Source of the DNA: Lantana camara
Taxonomy: Eukaryota > Streptophyta > Magnoliopsida > Lamiales > Verbenaceae
DNA length: 64,000 nt
Direction of reading: 5' to 3'
NCBI GenBank assembly: GCA_037501455.1
Contig: CM074857.1
Span: forward strand, 105,929,501 to 105,993,500
This document shows, piece after piece, positions 1 through 12,100 of this stretch. The notes under the pieces are model-generated. The model was not told the DNA's origin and searched no databases. It saw only the letters and a program-made list of their open reading frames with translations. Both the position numbers and the translations under genes were made by a program. The stretch's first letter is position 1; each line of letters opens with the position of its first letter.

Positions 1-1985
1 ACCCTCAATTATCAACTTTGACAGTTTGATACAAGTTGCCCGCTCGCCACGCTCGTCGCCTACGGACGGGTTTTATTACGCCCAGGCCAAATCAGGCTTT
101 AAAATGATAGACTCCCCGTCCACTTCCTACGGCGAATATTGGAAGGAGAAGTATTTCTTCGTGGGGGCCCCTGGGGGGATCTTTGGGGTTCACCGTCAGT
201 GGATGATTCATGGCGAGCGTCCTCTAGTTAGGGAAAGGATAAGGAATAAGGCCTTCGAGGATTGGGCGATGGGACTAGCCTTTGAGATGAGGAGTGAGAA
301 GAAGTGGATTAAGGCGGAGTCTTTGATGAAGAACGAGGGGATATTGTTCTGCTATGGACTGTCTTGCCCTCCAGACATGATACTCAACCCTCCAGCTGAC
401 ATCATGGCCCTCGATGGTTAGATTCTAGGAACTAACTGCTCTAACTGTTAGAATAGCTTTCTAACTTGGTGTGACTGCTGTATTTTTTGCATCTGCGCTC
501 CGAGCAACTCACTTCTGACGCTCGTTTCTTCTTTATTTGCAGGCGTTCAAATACTATCGCGAGGCATGAATGCTGAGGCTCTTTCCCGCATGTTGGGCGC
601 TCCAGGACCCGCCGCTGACCCTCAACCCTCGCAACAGCAACAAAACCGTCCGCCCAATGCTCCGAGGGGGAGGGGGACCCGGCGAGGAGCCGGCCGAGGA
701 AATAACGGCGCCCGTGGTCGCGCAGGGAATGAAGCTCCCCTTAGGGGCCCCATTGAAGACTTAACAGTGGAGGGTACCCGTGGGGCTACTCCTCCGCCGG
801 TGGCCCCCGTGGGCCCATTTTCGGCAAGGGAAAGGAGGTGGTGGTAGGGCACAAAGGCGAGGGTAGCGACACTTCTTCATCAGAGGATGAGGATTTCTGG
901 AAAATAGGCTGCAAGGGCGACTCTCGCTACAAGCGCCAGCGGACTGAGGGTCCGGTGCTTCTGAAAAAGAGCGCCTACTCCGTGAACCTCGTTTCTGACA
1001 TCGTCAGGAAACTCCAATTTTCCGGCGATCACGATAAGCTGAACGAGCATGACGCCGCTCGTGTTGCTGACGACGTTTGTCATGTCCTTCTGGCGGTAAG
1101 TCCTTAGTATCCTCTGAAGGTTTCCAACTTCCATTGTTCCCATTTTAACGCTAACCTTTGTTTCTGACTTTCCAGGAGGTAATCCCTAGGTTAAAGAACT
1201 TGCAGGGGCGAGCGCAGGCCTACTCCGAGCATAAGGCCAAATACAAGAGACTGTTGCGAATCTCTGACCCTGTTCAACTGCAAGAGGATTACAACAACGT
1301 CCACGCCCAACTGTCCGTGGCCAACCGCGATATGGATCAGCTGAGGGAGAACCTGCAGAAGGCGGACGAGGCCTACCTTACTCTCGACGAGCGTCATAGG
1401 GAGCTGAAGGTGGAGCGTGACCAGTTGAGGCAACATAACCGGGAGCTGGGTGAGCAGTTGGCGGAAAGCACTCGCCGAAATGAGGAAGCTAACAAGGCCC
1501 TTGCTGACTTGCAGGGCAAAGTACAGGGCTTGGAGGCGAGGGTATCCTGGGAGGCAGTGAAGAAGTTCTTGCGCTCAAAAGCTTTGGTGTTCGCAGCCAA
1601 CATCCATTGTTTCGACAATGCAAAGCGTTTCTTCCATAAGGCCATCGGGCAAATGGTGAAGCTGGGCTTGGCACCCGAAAGCGCTCGGACTGACGCGCGC
1701 TTACGCATGGATCTGGACGAAAACTACGAGCCCATGGTCCAAGATGGGGATCCCACCGAGAGCCTGGCGGAGCCCGAGTATGAGGAGTTGGTGCAAACCC
1801 TCCAACGGGAGTTCATTGCTGCCAACAGGGTAGATCCCGAGCCCCTCCGAATAGAAGACGAGGGCACCATCATGGACACAGTGGATGTCGAGGAACTTGG
1901 CAAGGCCCAAACTTCTGACGCCAATGTTTTGGGCCCCGTTCCCCTTGCAACTGCTCCTCCCGAGCCTGACGCTCCAGCCCAGTGA
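1..1985 (+). pseudogene. Retrotransposon antisense ORF with introns (putative gypsy transposon domain), frameshifted, 5' partial
   Basis: Three exons fit: up to 416, 543-1095 and 1176-1985, with donors GTTAG and GTAAG and acceptors TTTGCAG and TTTCCAG; both joins keep the reading frame. The frame is open to the window edge, so the start is missing. Exon 1 has the aromatic-rich block expected of the plant family described as putative gypsy-type transposon (Pfam Transposase_28, from memory), including KEKYFFVGAPGG. Exon 2 is an Arg/Gly/Pro-rich linker followed by an acidic serine stretch. Exon 3 is a long coiled coil (about residues 10-130 of that exon) with a hydrophilic tail. Within exon 2 the linker frame ends at a TAG (845-847) while the coherent frame resumes upstream, so a one-base shift lies in the G/C runs at about 780-835. 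Nothing suggests a cellular role. Confidence 0.75.
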
Positions 1986-2990
1986 AGCTCCCGTGGCTAC
2001 TAATCTCTTGCCCTTGTCAGTTTGAATTCTTCTTTCCATTTATGAACAATTTTATATCTGTACTTAATCCTTCAGTTATTTCCTGAATACTTTGGATCCT
2101 TTATGCCGCTTTCCGATATATTTGAACTCCTTTTTAAATGCTTGAATGTCTGAATGTTTTTTCATTTACTTTTAAATGATGAATGATGTTATTTCATTGC
2201 GCTCGTCGTTCTTCCTTGTATGAACTGGTCTTTCTTGTATGAACGCTTGCGATGAGTGTGTTTGTGCGCGAGGGCGTTTTCTTTAAGAGGGCCCCGACAT
2301 TCGCCATAACGCACCATCAGTTTAAAGTTTGGCAGCGTCTGGAGATTTGAGGTGTGTAGATACGATCGCGAGGGCGTTTCCCCCGGGGATTCCCTGGTCG
2401 TATCCGTAATGAGGCTCGAATTTGAACTTAGGAAACCTCTGGGGATTTGCCTAAGTATTAGCCCTGTAATGTGCACCCTCGTCTTGAACGCTCCATTAGG
2501 TTGTACATACTTTAGAAATCATCAGTAGGATTTGCTAAGTATGGGATCCAAGCGAGCGTAACCGTGGGGTTAGCGTTATTTTGAGGGACCCATGAAAGGG
2601 TTATTACGGGATTCACTGTTTTCTGAGTGTGCCCTCGCCCAAGAAGTCGAGGGTATCCGGGGTTTTTACGAGCGCGAGCCGGAGTGACATGCACTCAGCT
2701 GGCGTAAATTAAGCATTTTGCACACTTACGAATTGTCACACACCCAAATAGCGTTGCTTCAAAACGATTGGGGTATTACTTAGGCCGTTCGACGTGGAGG
2801 ATGCTCGACACGGAGTAGGCCTTAAGTTTTGCATAAATCATTAACCAATAAGAAAAACAAATAAACGACATAGTCAAAAACTAAAAATGCTTACTGTTAT
2901 ATTCGCAATTTACAAAACGAGTACCATATGCTTTCTGTCCAAAGAGAGTACCCCATGCCGTCAACGGGCGATTACAAAAAGAACCGATGT

Positions 2991-3905
2991 TTACACGTAG
3001 AACCTTCTAAGGTTACATGCATTCCATGGCCTAGGGAGACGCTCGCCTTGCAAAGTCTCTAACAAGTAGGTGTTATTTGCTCGTACCTGAATGACTTTGA
3101 AGGGGCCTTCCCAATTGGGGTCCAACTTACCCACGTGTTTGGAGACTTCAACTTTTTTGAGGACCAAGTCCCCTAGCTGAAAAGTCCTTTCCTTAACACG
3201 TTTGTTGTATTGGCGAGCAACGGTTGCTTTGTATTTGTGAATACGTGCCCAAGCAGCATTCCTCTTCTCATCCAGCAAATCTAACTCGAGCGCCCGATTG
3301 GCCTCGTTGGCGGCAGGCTCGAAATAGGCAACGCGTGTGGATTCTTGAGCAATTTCCGCAGGTATCATGGCCTCGGAGCCATAAACGAGGGAGTAAGGGG
3401 TTTCCCCTGTTGCCGCTCGTGGAGTAGTACGGTAAGCCCACAGGGCTCCTTGGAGTTCATCAGCCCACTCTCCCTTCTTACTCTCGAGCATCGTCTTCAG
3501 ATGCTGGAGTATGGTTCGATTGGTCACCTCCGCCTGACCGTTGGCTTGAGGGTGGCCTACGGAGGTGAATCGCTGTTCAATCCCTAGCTCATAGCACCAA
3601 TCCCGCGTGTCGACAGCGATGAACTGGGAGCCGTTGTCTGAGATGAGCACCCTCGGGATACCATACCTACAGATGATGTTTTTCCAGATGAAATCTCTCA
3701 CAACCTTGAATGTTATCTTGGCGGCCGCTTCGGCTTCTGCCCATTTAGTGAAGTAATCCACAACGAGTATTACAAATTTCTTTTGTCCGGCCGGCATTGG
3801 GAGGGGTCCCACAATATCAATGCCCCACTGATCAAAAGGCCACGAAACATCAATAGGAATCATTTGAGCCGCCGGCAACTGGGGCATAGTTAGGAATGCA
3901 GTTGC
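2991..3905 (-). pseudogene. Ty3/gypsy integrase, catalytic core and C-terminus only
   Basis: The minus-strand frame (open to 4022) becomes retroviral at about nucleotide 3885. The integrase core shows the first catalytic Asp in WGIDIVGPL, the second in LISDNGSQF and the Glu in HPQANGQAEVTNRT, so the D,D-35-E triad is present. The C-terminal part has the usual gypsy GPFKVIQV and NNTYLLE blocks and ends at RRFYV. The N-terminal zinc-binding HHCC domain and everything upstream in pol are missing. The first ~46 residues of the open frame (3885-4022) are unrelated AT-rich flank. No stop interrupts the remaining core. It cannot work alone because the rest of pol is absent. Confidence 0.9.
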
Positions 3906-5760
3906 CATAGTTAGGAAAAACTTATATCTAAGTATCGAGTTATTGAGAACGCAACTATCATTAATTAAAAAAAAAATTATATCTAAATTGTCCGACCTGA
4001 CCTGATCAATAGAAATTAACATATTTCTATACTATAATATTAGTTTCAACGCATTATATAATTCAATTACTAAGTTTTGCATATTTCTAGTGCATGTTTT
4101 AGTTATTTTTCCTAAGTACAAACTACCTACCTACCTATATTCTATACTATTTACTATAATATTAGTTTCAACGCATTATATAATTCAATTACTAAGTTTT
4201 GCATATTTCTAGAGCATGTTTTAGTTATTTTTCCTAAGTACAAACTACCCACCTACCTATATTCTATACTATTACCTATAATCAGATGCAAAGTGCAAAC
4301 AATAGCTTTAGTGTTTGTCACCTCAGGTGTAATTTCTTAAAAAAGAGAGAGAAAACCCTGACTTTATCATGGCATAATTAGAGAGCATCAATATAGGTTA
4401 ATAATTAAGGAGCTATAGTATAGAAGGGGTCCAATCACAATTTACATCAAATAGTTTGGTCTCAAATCTTGACTTTAGAGTAAAAGGAAAAGGACAACAC
4501 AAGGCTTAAATTACCGTTAGCAGCAACTCTGCACACTCTAAGTGTGTGTAAATAAAAAATTAAGAGATAAAATTAAGATTTTAAGTTTAAGGAGATGACC
4601 AATATCATAAAATATGTGAAAAAGATTAAGATTAAGATTAAAATTCTAAGGTGGATAAAATACGTGAATAAAGATTCTAAGCAGATAAATGAGAAGAAAA
4701 AGACAAAATTTTTACATAAGAAAAAGGAAAAATAATTAAAGTGAAGTGAGGGAAAAGAAAAGTTATGAAGATATTGGAGTGGTAAATAAATAATAGAAAA
4801 AGAAAAGAATGTAAGAGAACATGACCGATGAAAAAAATAAATAAATAAAAAGAAAAGAAAAAAGTCAAAGAGTCCAAGCGGTTACTATGTGTCTCTCTCG
4901 CTTAATATAATAGTATAGATAGCTTGTGGGATAAAGATTCTAGGGGTTCTTAGATTTGTTAATCTCAGTCACATACTATATTTGATTTAAATTGTAAAGG
5001 AAAGATAAAGAAAGAATAAATAATCATACATTAATCAAATTTTTATGGGGGTGGGAATGTTCATGTATAAAGAAAACTCTCAACCGCTCAAATTTTAAGA
5101 TAGAATTAATTACAATTTACAAATGAGATCCAACCACCTAAATCTATTTTCAACAAAGTTTAAAAGAATATTGTGTTTCCAAAGCTCAATATTGGGGGTC
5201 GGGGTTGAAATTTTTTGTAAAGATAAAAAATAAAGTGCAGACATACCCATTAGGGTATGAATTATTAATATTTAATCTTAGCACAAACTTATTTCAATTA
5301 AACACTTTAAAGTTTAAAAGCCTAAATAATCCGCACCCTTAAAATTAAGATACACTTAGCTTAAAATTGGACGAACTACTATAAATACCTGAAGGGAATA
5401 GGGGACGCCATTTTTCTAAGAGGCAGAAGCATCACTCAAAACTAGTAGACGCACTTATTTTCTTTCGGACATCATTTTAGTTAAAGGTTCAGATTTATTG
5501 ATAAGATTTTCGGTCTTATCAGGGATAAACTTATAACGCACACATAAATCGAGGGTAAAAGTGAAATGTGATTAACTTTCAAAACAACAATATTAGGTCG
5601 GGTCGGGTCGAGTCGATTTGAGTCCGTATCTTGATCTATTATACGAAAACAATATGGATCAATTTCTAATACACTTTTCCTCAAAAAATAGAAAAAAGAA
5701 AATCTAATACACTCTTTTTGGGCCTTGTTTTGGGAAAAATACGGCCCATATTTCTATTAT
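3906..5760. other. AT-rich intergenic DNA with a 122-bp tandem duplication
   Basis: No coding region is supported. The clearest structure is a direct duplication: 4031-4152 is repeated at 4153-4273 with a few differences. The rest is low-complexity AT-rich sequence, with purine-rich plus-strand tracts around 4550-4870. A G-rich run of GGGTC/GAGTC units lies at 5595-5625. Confidence 0.7.
4031..4273. repeat. Two-copy tandem repeat, period 122 bp
   Basis: The unit begins ACTATAATATTAGTTTCAAC at 4031 and again at 4153. Both copies run through the same AT-rich text to a CTACCTATATTCTATACTAT end and differ by only a few substitutions. It lies just outside the truncated edge of the gypsy fragment. 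Confidence 0.9.
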
Positions 5761-5860
5761 CCTATCATTTGGGCCTAAAAAAAGGCCCAATCCATCTCCT
5801 CTCTCTCTCTCTCTCTTTTGGGGTTTGCTGTAATTTTTCACTTCTTACATTCGTCTTCTT

Positions 5861-6180
5861 CACCATATAAAACCGCAGCAATTGTGTATCACCAAAGGAG
5901 ACAACTTTTCTTCTCAGAAACCCCTTTTGCTTCTTTGCTGGCAAGGGTTCTTCTCTCTTTCTCTGGTTTTCTCTCCAAATGATTTAGGGCTACAATTTCT
6001 GGGAACAATTCAGGGTTTGATATGCTTCACTGATTATCGGATTGCACTTCCGAATTCTCATAGTATTATTATATACAGGACGAGGGCGAAGAGCAGAGAA
6101 TCGAAACTATTCATGTAATGATTGGCGCTACTGGATATATAGCCATTGCATTAGCTTGGAGTGGGGCGGTGTTTGTTTAA
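5861..6180 (+). promoter_or_regulatory. HUB2 core promoter and 5' leader with four upstream ORFs
   Basis: A CT repeat (about 5797-5815) is followed by a TATA-like ATATAAAA at 5865-5872, which would place transcription start near 5895-5900. The leader then contains four upstream ATGs before the main start: 5979 (one sense codon after Met), 6022 (two sense codons after Met), 6113 (ATG directly followed by TAA) and 6118. The last is a 20-codon ORF ending with TAA at 6178-6180, immediately followed by the main ATG at 6181. The TSS is inferred, and a spliced leader that removes some of these ATGs cannot be excluded. Confidence 0.6.
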
Positions 6181-9100
6181 ATGGAATCAGAAGACGAGCC
6201 GCAGCAGAAGCGCCCCCATCTCAATCACAACGACTCTTCAATGGCTCGCCATTCTTCTTCTCCTCCTCCTGATGACAATAGACCTGTAAATTGAGCTGTT
6301 CTCTATTCTCTTTTCAGCTTGCATGTTAATCTCTACATCTTCTTATTTCTGTTTCGTGAATTTATGTTCTTACGCATTAATTAGTATTGGCTCTGGATAA
6401 GGGTTTAGTGGGTTTTGATCATTTATAATCCTATTGATATAGTAATCATAGCTTATACAATGTGCAGTATTTGGTGATTCAGTTGGAAATGGAGTATATT
6501 AGGTCTGTAAGTGCGTGGATTGTGTTGTATGAGTAGTGGAGTGCAATTTGAAACAAGGGGGATTTCCCTGCATAAAGATAACACTATTCTTATTTCTAGT
6601 TTTGTTTATATTGAAAAGCAGTCGAGAGTTTTAATAGTAACTGGGACAAGCAGAAAAGCTAATCGAAGACAGTGAGATGGCTTTTGTTATTTCGTTCGTC
6701 ATTGGGGGTATCTGCTCATTTTGAATTGGATGGCTTTCACTTGCAAGCCCTATTGGAATCATTTTTATGGTGCTTTATGGTTATTGAAGAAGAAAAGTTG
6801 AACTTTTAGCTTCCATCTGTAGTATTAAACCCTTAAGTCTTGCGTTTTAGTAAGTATTGGGTTTCTTACAAGAATACACAAATAGAGCATTAAACTGCCT
6901 GAAGCACTGAAGTTCCTCTTGAAGTTTGTAGCATTTTCTTTGTTCAGTACTTCAGTTGCATGTTTCAGATCCAGAGTTAGGCCGACTCTTGTTTACTAGA
7001 TGATATTTAGGATGTATAGAGCGTTATTTCATTCTTCCTTTACCTGGTAAAAATTGTTGGTTGGGAGGGAGTACTTCTCATGCATGCCCCTTGTTTCCTC
7101 GTGGAAAATAGAGGATATGTTTTTAGTTAACTAATAGGTCAATAAACTCTGGTACTTTGAATACTTCATGACCAGACAATCTGTCTTATGGATTAGGCTA
7201 TTAGAATTTTAGAAACTTAATCCTATCAGCAATCTTAGCCTTTTCATGATTTTAAACATATCTCTATGACTAAATAAGTGTCTGAATTACTATCATTTTT
7301 GCTGATGCATATCATACTAGCTGCCCAATTCCAATCTTGTTGTCAACCCCTGATCATAGTCATTGTTAACCTGCTGCTAAATTATACGGATGTCAACTTA
7401 TTTTGCGTATAGGCATAATTTGAGACCTTATGAAGTCTATCCAGAGAAATTGCATCAGCTATTTCTTCCTGCAGGCTGCAGTGTGCCTTTACTCATCGTG
7501 CTCTTCCTGACAATGCCGGGATATTTTCCCTTATCTTTTTCTCGGGTTACTTGAATACAATCAAAAGTAAATTAAGTTGGCATAACATTACTGTCTGAAC
7601 TTAACATTTCCAGCAGATCAGAGTGTTACGATTTTCATTTTTATTCTCAGCAGAGGTCTGTATGCTGTGGTTCTGTTCTGTACCATCAACTATTATGTTG
7701 CTAATATAAGTGCGTCTGTTTTGCTTCTGAAATCAATATATATTATGTTGGTTCAATATCTAAACTGATCTTGGACTCCCTTTGCAAAATCATCAAATTC
7801 GTTCTCTGTCAGGTTGATGCTGCAGTTCTTCAGTACCAGAACCAGAAACTTGTGCAACAGTTAGAAACACAGAAGCAAGAGTTACATGATCTTGAATCCA
7901 AGATTCAAGAATTAAAAGAAAAGCAGATTGCATACGATGAAATACTGATGAAAGTGAACCAACTCTGGAACCAGGTTATTCATTGCACGCACTTTCTTGT
8001 AAAATTTCATGGTGTGTGTGTTTGAATAACATTCTCTGTTAGTTAACTAGATGGCTTTGTGTAGTTGACTGATGATATAATTTTATTCGGAGCACAAGCT
8101 GGGGATGGCCAGAGTGCTTTACAATGTATGGATCGTCTAGAATCTTCTCGAGGTAATATTTGGAATTTTCTATCTCCTGATTATGCAAACATCTTACTTA
8201 TATTTTTTCAAGATTACTGACTTAAGAATAGGTTCTATTCCATCATGTCCTCCGGAGGATATATTTCTTTGTAGGTTATTAGAAACAGATGCCATCCAAA
8301 GCAGCAAGAATGATGGATTAATTGCTTATGTTAAAAAAGCTCTTGCATCACGTCAGACTTCGACAAGGGAGTTGATGAAAGTATTGGAAGATGCTATTGG
8401 TTCTCAGAGAGCTAAATTTGAGGACATAGCTCAGATTTTGCTGAGGAAATCATCTGCAGAAGGTTATTATTTTTTTCACAAGGGGGGTGATGATTTAGTC
8501 TGCCCTTCATTTGTCAATTGATGCACCAATATGTGACTTGCAGACATGCTTTTGGAAGTACATGATGTGTTTGACATCTAGCATTAAATTCTTATTGATA
8601 ATATGATGTTACTTGTCACCTGTTCAGATGCTGTTATCCAATTGCATAAGCTTTATGATTTGATAACAGAGGAGGCTGGTCGCCTCCATGAGGTGGTTGA
8701 TGTGCTTCACTCTAAACACAAAAAATATGCCGATGAGATTCAAACATGTATTGCAAACCATTCAGTCGATCAGTTAGAGATAAAACGTCTTGCTGGTATG
8801 GTTTTTTTCTTTACATGTGCACAAGCTTGCTATAAACATACTAGATTTTCAGCTCTAAATTTTGCTTACTGGCTTATGCCTATACGTATTCCACTGTGTT
8901 CTAAATGTGTGTAATCCTACTATATCTGAAGGGGATCTGGAAGAAAGCATGGCCGAACTTGAAGAAAGTAGAAGAAAACTAATCAATCTCAGAATGCAGA
9001 AAGATGGGTTTCCTGGAATGCATGTTCCAATTCCTATTCCTGTTATAGTTCCCACTGTGAATGGGACTGTGTCTCCTGAAAGACCAGCTGATAGGTCAAA

Positions 9101-12100
9101 ACGTCTACGAGAACTAAAAGACTCTATTGAGGAAACAAAGGTTTTAATCCTTTGGCTCAATTTCGTACACTTCACTGATTGCTGAGGCTGTTTCATTTTT
9201 GTATGATAGATGTTAAAGTTGAATGTGGTGTAGGTTTTGGCTGAGGATCGACTTGCAGAGCTTCAAGATGCACGGGAGGACAACCTAATTTTGTCGAAAC
9301 AGTTGCAGGATCTTCAGGTTCTACAATCAAGGCCGATATTATGATCACTTTTGAAAGTTGAAATACTTTTCCCATGCTGTAATTATTCTAACTAGCGATT
9401 TATTTTTTTTTTTACCTAGAATGAGATGACGGAGGAGAAGTATGTCTATACATCTCGCCCTTTCTCCTTGGTGAATGATCAGTTTCAGCACTGGAATTCC
9501 GAGGCAGAGCATTATAAAATGTTGACAGAGTCTTTGCAAGTAAGCTATTTATGATCGTAAAGTTATAATAACATTCGAATTTATGGTGTTTGCTGAAAGC
9601 AAAATTGTAGGCTGAAAGACCTTTCATCATACGAAGGGAGAAAGACTTGATGGCAAAAGCTGAGTCTGTTGATACTGCAAGGAATGCAATTGATGTTTCT
9701 GAGTTAAAAGTTGAAGAACTACAGAATCAACTGCAGATGTGTATCCTTGAGAAAAATGAGGTGGAGATAAAAATGGAAGAAGCTATGCAAGATTCAGGTT
9801 GATGGGCTACTACATTTACTATTACTTTGCTTTAGGTGCCTGTGATCTGTCTTGAGAGATGTATTTTTTTTCTCAGGAAGAAAAGATATCAAAGAAGAGT
9901 TTCAAGTTATGGCATCGGCTTTGTCAAAAGAAATTGGAATGATGGAAAACCAGTTAAACAGGTGGAAAAATACAGCTGATGAGGCTGTCTCCTTGCGAGA
10001 GAGAACCCAATCACTCAGTGCTTTACTTGACCTAAAGGTTGCTCTATACAATCCCTTACTGCCATGCTGTCTTAGATCTGAATTTTGTTTTGGATCCAAA
10101 CAATGCTTTATTCACGTTCCATTGGTTTTTCTGTCTAGATTTCTCAAATAGAGTTTAGAAGTCATCTAGACTGGGTTAGGTAAAGAGGCACAATTGAATT
10201 GATTCCTAACTTGTCATAACTGGCACCATATGGTTTACCAACTAGGATGAGTTAAATAATAACCGTACACTTAAAGTAAGGAAACACCATGAAATGTTTA
10301 ACTTGAGAACTTGGGCAGGGTAGATCATTCCAAAACTCACCAATTTAACTAGGACAAACTTTATTCTGAACTAAGAAATTGCTTTGTTTGCTAGTGTAGA
10401 ATTTTTTGGTGAATTGCCTTTCAAATTAGCCATGATTAAATTCTGATAATATGTATTCATCTTTAGCTTTTGATCAAGTTTAAAGTATTAATTAAAAATA
10501 GAAAAAACTAGAGAGAGCTAGCAAAAGACCCAACTCTTTTATTCTCATGATGTTATAGTGACATCATTATCTCAGTGCGCAGTGTTTAGATTTCATGTTT
10601 ATCTTATTTTTTATGTTTTTTATTTTTCTCATGTAATCGTGCTGATAAATTTGATCAAAACTTGAGACCATTTATTCTTGCTTGCAGACTTCTGAATTGA
10701 AGAGTTTGGCTGATGAATGTGCTCAACAGATGGAGGAGATCAAGTCTTTAAAGGATATTGTATGTTTGTTGGGCCCCAATGAATTAATAAAATTCGTGGT
10801 ATTTTAAATGCATATGTTCATTTGACTTTCAATAACTTAATTTGCAGATGGAGAAAATGCAGAAGGAAAAACAAGAGCAAGAAATTTTCTTGGATATGTT
10901 GGGTCAGCAAATTTATGATAATAGGTAGCTCTATATATTCTTGTTTGGAAATTGAATAAGAAATATGAGATGGTCCTTTGAGGAAAGGTTATTACCTGAA
11001 TGTGAAACATGGATATATTCATTTGTATATTTGTGCTTGCCCAAGTTAGGATGTCTGCCGGAGCTATTAGATTCTCAAAACATGTTATGGGATGCTTAAG
11101 AGCTTATGCACTCATCAAAAGTGTGATAGTTTTTCTAATAAAAGAACTATTACATTGCTACGCCACATCAACACAATAGTATTATGTGAAACTGAATTTA
11201 GTTTATTGTATTATTGAATTTAGTACCCTTAAAAGAGCTTATGTCCGCTCCTAAAACATTTTAACATGCAAATCACAGACTTAGTTTTGATGTTAGATTT
11301 ACAAAACTTATAAGTTTCAGAAACATCTTATGAGCTCATGAACTTACAAGTTAACATAAGCTTAGCCAAACACCCTCTAAATCATACATACAGATGTTTC
11401 CTTTCTGCATTTGGATCTATCTCTTGACAAAATTATTTCCAATTTTTGTGAGGAAGAGGTTTGGCTGAGATAAAAGAATCAGAACACAGAGCTCGCTTGC
11501 AAGCTGAAACTTTGAAGAATGCTCTAGAGGAACATAGCTTGGAGTTGAGAGTGAGAGCAGCTTATGAAGCTGAGACAGCATGCCAGCAAAGGCTTTCTGT
11601 TGCTGAAGCCGAAATAGCTGAATTAAGGGCTGAGTTAGATGCTTCTGACAGGTTTTTTTTTTTTTTTTTTCCCTTTTTTCTCATACTGCTGTCTAAATGC
11701 ATATTTCTCAATTTTAAAAAGGTACTATTTTAGGTGAAATTAATTTTAAGTGCACCTGTGTGATTGTATTTGTGTGTTAATTTGTGTACATGAAACTTTG
11801 CAATCTCTCGAACTGCATTAGCATTAAGAATACTTTGGTTTATGATTCTTAATGTTCTCTTTAGGCGTATCTAGTTTAGTTTTTTATGGGGTGCACACAA
11901 ACACATATGCCGGGATATATAAAAGTGTACATGAAAAAAGAAAAGAAATCTATGAAATAACCAGCAGAAAAACTCATGCTCTTTTTTCTGGTTTATGTCA
12001 TGCAATGTTGTCCTTGAGAAGTATTTATCTATTTTCTACTTGCAGAGATGTTTTGGAGCTGAAGGAGGCCATCAAGATCAAAGAAGCGGAAGCTGAGTCC

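Larger units (their letters stand above)
1..3905 (-). mobile_element. Truncated Ty3/gypsy LTR retrotransposon, Tat/Retand-like
   Basis: The stretch is richer in GC than its surroundings and carries the 3' half of a gypsy element read on the minus strand. The order is integrase end (2991-3885), a ~1-kb spacer, then an ORF on the opposite strand (1-1985). An antisense ORF between pol and the 3' LTR is a known trait of Tat-lineage elements. The retroviral similarity stops at about 3885-3905, inside the integrase before its catalytic core, so reverse transcriptase, protease, gag and the 5' LTR are absent. The 3' LTR would lie left of position 1. The spacer 1986-2990 has no long ORF. Lineage assignment is inferred from the arrangement and from the integrase ending in a tryptophan-asparagine-x-x-asparagine-leucine motif without a chromodomain. 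Confidence 0.8.

Noticed and set aside
5882..6272. Plus-strand ORFs over the HUB2 leader and first exon
   Set aside because: They read through the first-exon donor or in the wrong frame; the HUB2 ATG at 6181 explains the locus.
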